A stretch of DNA of 6,137 bases, taken from positions 1 through 6,137 of the forward strand of contig CALQCP020000152.1 in NCBI GenBank assembly GCA_943329105.2. The letters are read 5' to 3'. Below, piece after piece: positions 1 through 5,927 of this stretch. This DNA is from Chitinophaga pinensis. GTDB taxonomy: Bacteria > Planctomycetota > Phycisphaerae > Phycisphaerales > SM1A02. The notes beneath the pieces were generated by a model, which was not told the origin of the DNA, did not search any database, and was given only the letters and a program-made list of their open reading frames with translations. Position 1 is the first letter of the stretch; each line of letters starts with the position of its first letter. Both the position numbers and the translations under genes were made by a program.

Positions 1-897
1 ACGTTCATGCAGCGCGTGTTTCAGTATCGAACCTGTGAGCTTGACATCAAGTCGGATGATCCTGCCAACCGACGCTTTCGTCCGTGTCTCTTGCACTCGA
101 TTGGTCAGTGCACTGCGCCGTGCGCCAATCTTGTTGGCAAGGAACGCTATCGCGGCGACGTCGACCGCTTTCTGCGCTTCCTTGGCTCCAAGCGCAGCGC
201 CCTCACGCGCGAGTTGCAAGCAGAGATGGCAAAGGCATCAGCGGAGCAACGCTTTGAGGACGCTGCGGTACTGCGTGATCAAATTCATGCGCTCTCTAAA
301 CTTGACGATCGGGAAACTCGCAGCGGCGAAGAGTATGACTGGCAACCAGAGATCACCATTTTTGCCGGTGATCCCACGGTCGGTACGCGCAGCCTGCAGC
401 GCACGCTTGGCCTGGATCGTCCCATTCGCTGCATGGAGGCGATCGATATTGCCCACCTCGGCGGCGCAGAAACGGTTGGCAGCAAAGTGTGCTTTGTTGA
501 CGGCCGCCCATTCAAGGATGCCTACCGGCGCTATCGCATTGAGAGTGCGCAGAACGACGACTATCGCTCCATGCGCGAAGTGGTGAGCCGTCGCTATCGC
601 GAAGCGGGCGAGGGCGCCGAATTGTTCCCGGATGTCATCCTTGTCGATGGCGGTCTGGGTCAGTTGCACGCCGCACTGGAAGCATTTGAATCACTTGATG
701 TGCAGCCGCCCATGGTGATTAGTCTGGCGAAGAAGGAAGAACTCATCTACGTCCAGCGCGAGAGTGAGCCGATTCGTCTGGCACGCAACAATGCCGGCTT
801 GCGCCTCTGCCAAGCCATTCGCGATGAAGCACATCGTTTCGCGCAGCATTACCACCACATTCTGCGCCGTAAGCGAACCTTCGGCGAGGATCAGTGA
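1..897 (+). CDS. uvrC: UvrABC excinuclease subunit C, partial (5' end outside window)
   Basis: UvrC is the nuclease of nucleotide excision repair, cutting on both sides of damage marked by UvrA/UvrB. The frame is open at the left edge, so the N-terminal GIY-YIG nuclease domain lies outside. Residues below count from the Met at base 7. Four cysteines (10, 27, 35, 39) match the positions reported to bind an iron-sulfur cluster in E. coli UvrC. A UVR (UvrB-binding) motif spans about 64-99. The RNase H-like nuclease core follows: Asp147 in AIDIAH, Asp184/185 in NDDY, Asp214 in ILVDGG and His276 in RDEAHRF, matching the E. coli D399/D438/D466/H538 set. The protein stops about 20 residues after this His, so the usual C-terminal tandem helix-hairpin-helix domain is absent. 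The UVR-to-nuclease segment is also about 110 residues shorter than in E. coli. I recall this compact form from planctomycetes. No frameshift is visible; the next 36 bases lead straight into convergent ftsH. Confidence 0.95.
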   Translation, partial: TFMQRVFQYRTCELDIKSDDPANRRFRPCLLHSIGQCTAPCANLVGKERYRGDVDRFLRFLGSKRSALTRELQAEMAKASAEQRFEDAAVLRDQIHALSKLDDRETRSGEEYDWQPEITIFAGDPTVGTRSLQRTLGLDRPIRCMEAIDIAHLGGAETVGSKVCFVDGRPFKDAYRRYRIESAQNDDYRSMREVVSRRYREAGEGAELFPDVILVDGGLGQLHAALEAFESLDVQPPMVISLAKKEELIYVQRESEPIRLARNNAGLRLCQAIRDEAHRFAQHYHHILRRKRTFGEDQ

Positions 898-910
898 TGA
901 CCGATTTCAG

Positions 911-949
911 CCAGCGTGCTGGCACTGCCGTCCTTACGCAGGCAGTGGC
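911..949. terminator. Two short inverted repeats at the uvrC/ftsH convergent junction, possible bidirectional terminator
   Basis: The sequence CCAGC-GT-GCTGG at 911-922 could fold into a small hairpin. A second inverted repeat pairs 923-929 (CACTGCC) with 941-947 (GGCAGTG), with an 11-base loop that contains the ftsH stop codon. The two cannot both be fully extended but can coexist. The position between two converging 3' ends suits a terminator. However, no T-rich tract follows on either strand, so a classic intrinsic terminator is not supported. Confidence 0.25.
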
Positions 950-3003
950 ATAGCCCCCGTCGGGCCATCGTCGGTCTTGATCGCAGGTGCCGGCAGTATG
1001 GCCTTCGGTGTAGTACTTGCCATTTCAGCGCCCAAGAGATCTGCCACCGTCGGCTTGGCAGGTGCCTCGCCGCGCATGACGCGATCGACATCATCTTTGG
1101 TAAGGGTCTCGTACTTCAGCAGAGCTTCAGCAACAGCAACCACTTGCTCCCAGTGCAGGTCAATGAGGCGAGCGGTATCGGCAAAGGCATGTTCTGCCAT
1201 GTGTCGAATCTCTTCATCAATGAGATGCGCGGTTTCCGGTGAATAGTCCTTGTCTGCAACGAACGATTCACGGCTGTCTTCGCCCTTGTAACTGACGAAA
1301 CCGAGGCGCTCACTCATACCCCATTCAAGCACCATGGCGCGCGCAATACGCGTCACCATCTTGATATCCATGCCGGCGCCACTGGAAATATCGCCGGTCT
1401 TCTTCGCTTCAGCAATGCGTCCCGCGCACAGAACGCGCATGGTTGCTTCGCAGTACTTGCGACCGTACCCGTAGCGATCCTTTTCGGGAAGGCTGAAGGT
1501 CGTACCCATGGCCTGACCGCGCGGAATGATGGTCACTTTGTGCAGTGGGTCTGCGTCGTCGTTGAGCACTTGCACCACCGCATGGCCAGCCTCGTGGTAG
1601 GCGGTTGCAATGCGCTCTTGTTCCTCAATCTTTCGGCTCTTCTTCGCTCGACCCCAACGCACCTTGTCGCGGGCTTCTTCAAAGTCCACCATCTCGATGG
1701 TGTCTTTGTCTGCCATGGTGGCGATGATGGCTGCTTCATTGATGAGCGCTGCCAAGTCTGCACCACTGAAACTTGGCGTTGCGCGTGCGATTTTGTCAAG
1801 GTTGACGTCTGGCCCAAGCTTCACCTTCTTGGAATGCACGCCAAGAATCTGCCGACGTCCCACCACATCCGGCGGGCTGACACCAACCACGCGGTCAAAT
1901 CGACCAGGGCGGGTCAAGGCAGGGTCGAGCACATCAGCACGATTGGTTGCAGCAACCACGATGACCTGGTCAGAGGCCTCGAATCCGTCCATCTCTACCA
2001 AGATGGCATTGAGTGTTTGCTCACGCTCATCATGACCACCCGATGAGAAACCACCGCCACGGCGTCGTCCGACGGCGTCAATTTCGTCCAAGAAGATGAT
2101 GCACGGGGAATTCTCTTTGGCCTGCTTGAACAAGTCACGAACCCGGCTTGCACCAACGCCGACGAACATTTCTACGAAGTCCGAGCCGGAAATTGAGAAG
2201 AACGGCACGTCTGCCTCGCCAGCGATGGCGCGGGCCATCAATGTCTTACCGCACCCTGGAGGACCTTCAAGAAGCACTCCGCGCGGAATGCGTCCACCAA
2301 GTTTCTGGAAGCGCTTGGGGTTCTTGAGGAACTCCACCAACTCGGAAACTTCTTCCTTGGCTTCATCAATACCGGCAACGTCCGCGAAAGTGACATTGAC
2401 ACTTTCCTTGGTCTGCACACGGTGACGGCTCTTGCCAAAACTGCCGAGCATGCCGCCCGGTCCGCCGCCAGCGCCGCGCATGGAGCGCGATAGGAAGAAG
2501 ATCAGCGCTCCAAAGAGGAGCAGCGGTCCAATAATGGTCAGGAACAGTTGCCCGATGAAGGAACTGCCAACGTTGACTTCGAAGTCAATGCCTTCCTTGC
2601 GGAGTTCCGCGTAATACGTATCCATGGCGCGCGGGTCAAGAAGTACGGTGATCGGCGTTGGGTTCTTGTCCTCAGTGATACCGGGGACGCTGCCGGGTTT
2701 CAGTTTGGCAATCGCTTGAGATTCGGTCACTGTCACCGTACCCTGAATCTTCTCTCCTTTGGCGTAGGTGATGAACTCCGGCCACGAGACCGGCCTGCCC
2801 GGAGTGCTGCTTGACGTGAGCACTACATAGACCAGCCCCAGGAGTGCAGCCAGCATGACCCAGGTGAGTACACCACCACCGCGCTTGGGCAATGTTGGTG
2901 GTGGGCCACCGCGCCCTTCGGGCTTCCCACCGCGGCTGCGGGGGTCCTCATCGGCGAAGAAAATGGCGGTGGTATCGAGGTTTCGAGAGTCGGTGGATGT
3001 CAT
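934..3003 (-). CDS. ftsH: ATP-dependent zinc metalloprotease FtsH
   Basis: FtsH is a membrane-anchored hexameric AAA+ protease that pulls out and degrades misfolded membrane proteins and short-lived regulators. The 689-residue protein has a 43-residue Gly/Pro-rich cytoplasmic lead, a first membrane helix at about 44-63, a periplasmic domain to about 148 and a second helix at about 149-171. The AAA module holds Walker A GPPGCGKT (247-254), the FVG pore motif (about 280-283), Walker B IIFLDEID (302-309) and the second region of homology with Arg365 and Arg368. The zinc site HEAGH is at 470-474, with Asp546 as the likely third ligand. All catalytic residues are present. The frame stays open upstream to 3216, but the start at 3003 is chosen because the extra stretch overlaps lptE and is Arg/His-rich without domain character. 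No Shine-Dalgarno is visible before it. It is third in the minus-strand cluster, 44 bases after the lptE-like stop. E. coli FtsH starts its first helix almost at once, so the lead is unusual. Confidence 0.97.
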   Translation of the reverse strand: MTSTDSRNLDTTAIFFADEDPRSRGGKPEGRGGPPPTLPKRGGGVLTWVMLAALLGLVYVVLTSSSTPGRPVSWPEFITYAKGEKIQGTVTVTESQAIAKLKPGSVPGITEDKNPTPITVLLDPRAMDTYYAELRKEGIDFEVNVGSSFIGQLFLTIIGPLLLFGALIFFLSRSMRGAGGGPGGMLGSFGKSRHRVQTKESVNVTFADVAGIDEAKEEVSELVEFLKNPKRFQKLGGRIPRGVLLEGPPGCGKTLMARAIAGEADVPFFSISGSDFVEMFVGVGASRVRDLFKQAKENSPCIIFLDEIDAVGRRRGGGFSSGGHDEREQTLNAILVEMDGFEASDQVIVVAATNRADVLDPALTRPGRFDRVVGVSPPDVVGRRQILGVHSKKVKLGPDVNLDKIARATPSFSGADLAALINEAAIIATMADKDTIEMVDFEEARDKVRWGRAKKSRKIEEQERIATAYHEAGHAVVQVLNDDADPLHKVTIIPRGQAMGTTFSLPEKDRYGYGRKYCEATMRVLCAGRIAEAKKTGDISSGAGMDIKMVTRIARAMVLEWGMSERLGFVSYKGEDSRESFVADKDYSPETAHLIDEEIRHMAEHAFADTARLIDLHWEQVVAVAEALLKYETLTKDDVDRVMRGEAPAKPTVADLLGAEMASTTPKAILPAPAIKTDDGPTGAMPLPA

Positions 3004-3047
3004 GGGAGCTTGTGAACGATATGCACGATCGGCAGGAAAGGTGGGAA

Positions 3048-3593
3048 TCACCAGTTTCCTTGTAAATTTGCCACGATATCGGTGGCCAGATTCTGAACGA
3101 CGGCAATTCGACCGATGTCGGTGGGTTCGGAAGACGGCCGGCTGGGTACAAAAAGGGCGCTTCCTTGGAAGCCATTGCGGGCCACAATGACCTTCCCGGT
3201 GCGCTGGTCGATCCATTCCCAGTCCACGATGACTTCGTAGAGCATTTCTTCGCTCAGACCGGTGCTGCGGCTCTTGGAGAGTTCGCGCAGGTTTCGCTTA
3301 CGCACCGTTCCGCGCAACAGCGTGTCGGCGCGCGCATCGGAAGCGATGTGGTAGGGGGTGATTGCTTGAACTTCCTTGATAAGCGCTTCGGTCAATTCGC
3401 CGTTGATTGGTCGGTCGAAGGTGTCATTGCCGAACACCGCCACGGCGATGGTGCGGTATTCCTTCGGGAACCGGCTACGCATCGAGTAGCCATCGGATTG
3501 TTCGGCGGTTACCGGCGCACTATCGCAACTGGCGAGCATCACCGCGGAGAGCAGCGCAAGGCAGAAGAGTGGGGCGCGAAGCATGAAGTTCAT
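3048..3593 (-). CDS. LptE-like LPS-assembly lipoprotein
   Basis: This 181-residue lipoprotein resembles the LptE family, whose members plug the LptD barrel and help insert lipopolysaccharide into the outer membrane. A lipoprotein signal peptide is clear: hydrophobic residues 8-21 and lipobox LASC at 20-23, with Cys23 as the lipidated residue. The mature part carries family-like features: RTIAVAVFGNDTF (47-59), ELTEALIKEV (66-75), TPYHI (79-83), ADTLLRGTV (89-97), and a C-terminus ending in Trp. The start ATG (3593-3591) overlaps the TGA stop of the upstream BamD-like gene as ATGA, which suggests translational coupling; a second Met at 3584 is an alternative. Asp24 sits directly after the lipid cysteine, which in E. 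coli would retain the protein in the inner membrane. The family match is from remembered pattern, and sequence conservation in LptE is low, so another small envelope lipoprotein remains possible. Confidence 0.75.
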   Translation of the reverse strand: MNFMLRAPLFCLALLSAVMLASCDSAPVTAEQSDGYSMRSRFPKEYRTIAVAVFGNDTFDRPINGELTEALIKEVQAITPYHIASDARADTLLRGTVRKRNLRELSKSRSTGLSEEMLYEVIVDWEWIDQRTGKVIVARNGFQGSALFVPSRPSSEPTDIGRIAVVQNLATDIVANLQGNW

Positions 3594-4840
3594 GGGGTCG
3601 ACGGGGCGGGTGCGGGGGCGGGGGTAGGAGCAGGCGCGGGAGCCGGTGCAGGCGCTGGTGCCGGGGCGGGTTCCGCCTGCGGCGCGGGTGCATCCTTCGC
3701 AGGAGTCTCTGGCTTCTTCTCCGGCATCTCCACCGTTCCGGATTGCGTTGAGAACTTCTCGTCGATCCGGATCTTCTCTTCGATGATGTCTTCTGCGCCC
3801 GGTCCAATCGTTGCAGCAGCGCGCGAGTCTTTAAGCAGTTCCGCTCGGATCGCCGCGTAGTTGGGAGCGGACGTGCGAATGGATTCCGGCAATTGTTCAA
3901 GCACATCATTGATGGCTCGCAGTGCCTGAATAGTGGAGACTGATCGTGGATACTTCTTGACGAGTGCTCGGATTTCGCGCTCCGCGCTGATCGGATCGCC
4001 AAGCTGCCAATACCAGTTGGCAGTGGTGAGTCGCTTCTCGGCTTCGCTTTCGTAGATGCGTAACAGAATGGCTTCGGCACCAATCTGCTTTGCCAATTGC
4101 GGCTCGGTTGCTTGTAATTCGCGCAACTTTCCAGAGGCTTCCTGCAAGCCCTTGGCATCGAACTGTGGTCCCTTGTACGTCGAGCAGTACGCGGCAATCA
4201 GTCGCAAGCGCGCTTTGTCCACCAAGCGCGAACGCGGGTAGTTCTGCACGTACAGGTCGTAGGCATCGGCAGCGAGAGACATGTCGCGGCGGTCGTAGTA
4301 GAAGTCTGCCAGCTCCATACCGGCCTTCTCTGCGAGGGCGCTGCCGGGGAGTCGCTCTTGGATTCGAATCAGAATTTCTTGCGCGTCGTCGTCGGTATTC
4401 ACCCAACGGAATGTTCCCCAGAATTTGCGCTTGAGTCCCCCCGCGTACATCTTGGCGATATCCAGTTCGCGTTCGAGCGCTGGAATGAACGACGCGGTGT
4501 ATGCGTAGCGGCGTGCAATGTCTTCCAGGTCAAAGAGCGCGTCGTACTCTTCCTTGAGCGCCATCTTTGCGTCAGCGCGGGTGAGCAGCGCCTCCGGTCG
4601 AAGCGAGTCAGCGGGGAATCGTTCCAGCCACGCGTCCATCAGTACCAGGGCGCGCTTGGGCTCTCCCTTGGCCAGTGCCAACTTTGCTAAGTTCACCACC
4701 GCTGCTGGGGTTCCCGGTGCTGGCGCGTCCAGTTCCTTCCAACGATCGTTGTCGTCCAGTTTGAAGTCCTGCTGCGCCATCGCTCCCGCGGAAATCGCGG
4801 CGGCGGTTACAAGGGCGACCCAGGTCATCAGCAAACGCAT
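3590..4840 (-). CDS. Periplasmic TPR-repeat protein, BamD/YfiO-like, with Pro-Ala tail
   Basis: This 416-residue exported protein is built of TPR-like helical pairs, as in the outer-membrane assembly factor BamD. Residues 1-22 form a signal peptide (MRLL, hydrophobic core 6-19, AMA before QQ), giving probable signal peptidase I cleavage after Ala22. Helical repeats are visible at about 45-77, 81-112, 172-203 and 274-299, with typical pieces such as KGEPKRALVLMDAWLERFP, AADAYDLYVQNYPRS and GDPISAEREIRALVKKYPRS. A charged stretch near 345-380 leads into a Pro-Ala tail from 391. Unlike E. coli BamD (about 245 residues, lipidated) there is no lipobox and the chain is much longer. The start at 4840 is chosen for its signal peptide; the frame continues upstream to 5224 but would run antisense through the lipid kinase gene. 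Met at 4882 or 4828 are alternatives. It is first in the cluster with the lptE-like gene and ftsH. A general periplasmic TPR scaffold is the main alternative. Confidence 0.68.
   Translation of the reverse strand: MRLLMTWVALVTAAAISAGAMAQQDFKLDDNDRWKELDAPAPGTPAAVVNLAKLALAKGEPKRALVLMDAWLERFPADSLRPEALLTRADAKMALKEEYDALFDLEDIARRYAYTASFIPALERELDIAKMYAGGLKRKFWGTFRWVNTDDDAQEILIRIQERLPGSALAEKAGMELADFYYDRRDMSLAADAYDLYVQNYPRSRLVDKARLRLIAAYCSTYKGPQFDAKGLQEASGKLRELQATEPQLAKQIGAEAILLRIYESEAEKRLTTANWYWQLGDPISAEREIRALVKKYPRSVSTIQALRAINDVLEQLPESIRTSAPNYAAIRAELLKDSRAAATIGPGAEDIIEEKIRIDEKFSTQSGTVEMPEKKPETPAKDAPAPQAEPAPAPAPAPAPAPAPTPAPAPAPSTP
3602..3670 (-). repeat. Pro-Ala dipeptide repeat tract in the BamD-like gene
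   Basis: The 3' end of the TPR gene encodes ten Pro-Ala pairs and one Pro-Thr pair (residues 391-412), plus a closing Pro413. Codons vary between units (CCC, CCG, CCA, CCT for Pro; GCC, GCA, GCG, GCT for Ala), so the pattern is kept at protein level and is not a fresh expansion of an identical DNA unit. Such tails are usually stiff and extended, as in the Pro-rich spacer of TonB; that role here is inference. Confidence 0.9.
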
Positions 4841-4865
4841 GCCCCGGATCGTACGCTTGCCATCG

Positions 4866-5858
4866 ATGCGTGCAGCCGTCATTGCCAACCCAGCCTCCGG
4901 CCGTGGCCGGTCCCTTGTTGCAGCCGAGCGGATCTGCAGCGCGTTGGCGGCTCGGGGGATTGTTCCCACGCGGTTGCCGCTTGATGCCTCCCGCGCCGAC
5001 CTTGCAGCCGCGTGCGTTGGCGCCCTTGCGGTGGTGGCGGTGGGGGGCGATGGAACGGTTCGATCGTTGGCCGCCAAAGTGGCTGGCGGATCGGTTCCGC
5101 TCGCCATTGTGCCAACGGGCACGGAAAACCTGGCGGCCCGGGAGTTTGGATTTCGCTGTTCGCCGGCAGTCCTTGCTGATCGCATCTTGGCTCGGCAGTC
5201 GCGCACGGTTGACCTTGGCGTCATCCGCCGCGCCGGGCTGCCCGATCATGCATTTCTGGTGATGGTTTCCGCCGGCTTTGACGCGGATGTTGTTGATGCA
5301 CTTGCGGCCGCACGACGGGGACCGGTGACGTATCTGTCCTACGTGCGGCAAATTCTGAAGCTGCTGCGCCACTGGCAGGCGCCCGGGTTTGTGGCGGAGA
5401 GCGGGGGTTTGGTTGTGCCAGGCGAGCATGACGCAGTCAGCCAAACGCGCGAATCGGGCGAACCAGCCACAGCTGGCGAGGTCCAGCCTGCCGACCGCAT
5501 CGAAGCCGCGGGGCAGCTCATCATTGCCAATTCACGGCAATACGCGCTTCGGTTCAATCCAGCACGGGCGGCGGATCCGTCGGACGGGCTCCTGGACACC
5601 GTGGTGTTGCCTGCTCAAGGGGGTTGGAGCATGGTGCGGTGGGCGCTCCGGCTGGCCCTGTCGCGCGGGGCGATCGCGGGCGCTGTGACGGCACGCGGGT
5701 CCGCATGGAGGGTGCAGTTTGATCGGCCCACCGTGATTCAGGCGGACGGCGACCCAGTTTCCGGTGGTCCGGTGCAGCACATGGAGGTGGCGCTGCATCC
5801 GGGGGCGCTTCGGATCGTCCAGATGACTGGCCCGCGCCGCTCGCCCGCGGGCGCCTGA
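4866..5858 (+). CDS. Diacylglycerol kinase family lipid kinase (YegS/DgkB type)
   Basis: This 330-residue protein belongs to the diacylglycerol kinase catalytic family, which transfers phosphate from ATP to a lipid alcohol such as diacylglycerol, or to sphingoid or ceramide lipids in some members. Family marks are in order: ANPASGRGRS (7-16), nucleotide-binding VGGDGT (59-64), PTGTENLAARE (83-93, for the usual GTxND-type motif), SAGFDADVV (135-143), DPSDGLLD (237-244), and QADGDP (292-297) near the C-terminus, which holds the expected catalytic-site Asp. Between about 176 and 214 there is a polar stretch longer than in typical relatives. No membrane helix or signal peptide is seen, so it is likely cytosolic and peripheral to the membrane. 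The ATG at 4866 puts the first strand at the usual position; an in-frame ATG at 4839 would overlap the divergent TPR start and is less likely. No Shine-Dalgarno precedes either. The lipid substrate cannot be read from sequence. Confidence 0.88.
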   Translation: MRAAVIANPASGRGRSLVAAERICSALAARGIVPTRLPLDASRADLAAACVGALAVVAVGGDGTVRSLAAKVAGGSVPLAIVPTGTENLAAREFGFRCSPAVLADRILARQSRTVDLGVIRRAGLPDHAFLVMVSAGFDADVVDALAAARRGPVTYLSYVRQILKLLRHWQAPGFVAESGGLVVPGEHDAVSQTRESGEPATAGEVQPADRIEAAGQLIIANSRQYALRFNPARAADPSDGLLDTVVLPAQGGWSMVRWALRLALSRGAIAGAVTARGSAWRVQFDRPTVIQADGDPVSGGPVQHMEVALHPGALRIVQMTGPRRSPAGA

Positions 5859-5917
5859 CCCGCAATTTCTGCGCGCAATCTGCAGTAATTGCCGATTTCC
5901 GGCCGATGAAAGGGTCT

Positions 5918-5921
5918 GGAG
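5918..5921 (+). promoter_or_regulatory. Ribosome binding site (GGAG) for the exported protein gene
   Basis: GGAG lies six bases before the ATG at 5928. It is the only clear Shine-Dalgarno in the window and decides the start against the ATG at 5906, which lies in another frame and opens onto a Cys/His/Arg-rich shadow translation. Confidence 0.65.
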
Positions 5922-5927
5922 CCACGG

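Noticed and set aside
247..669. Minus-strand open frame within uvrC
   Set aside because: It is antisense to conserved UvrC UVR and nuclease motifs and shows no family features.
1540..2046. Plus-strand open frames inside ftsH
   Set aside because: The opposing strand encodes the conserved AAA and protease motifs; the plus-strand translations show no domain or start signal.
3004..3216. Upstream extension of the ftsH frame by 71 residues
   Set aside because: It overlaps the lptE-like gene in another frame, is Arg/His/Pro-rich without domain character, and the Met at 3003 gives a sensible two-helix FtsH.
3165..3860. Plus-strand frame with a long Gly-Ala repeat (silk-like)
   Set aside because: It is the antisense reading of the Pro-Ala tract and of the two real minus-strand genes.
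4518..4865. Upstream extension of the lipid kinase frame by 116 residues
   Set aside because: It lies antisense to the BamD-like gene, is Ser/Ala/Arg-rich, and the family normally starts right at the RAAVIANPASG strand.
4841..5224. Upstream extension of the BamD-like frame by 128 residues
   Set aside because: It runs antisense through the lipid kinase, places a hydrophobic signal peptide in mid-protein and looks like GC-rich shadow sequence.
5843..5852. Perfect palindrome GCCCGCGGGC near the lipid kinase stop as a terminator
   Set aside because: It lies inside the coding region, has no loop of useful size and no T tract follows.
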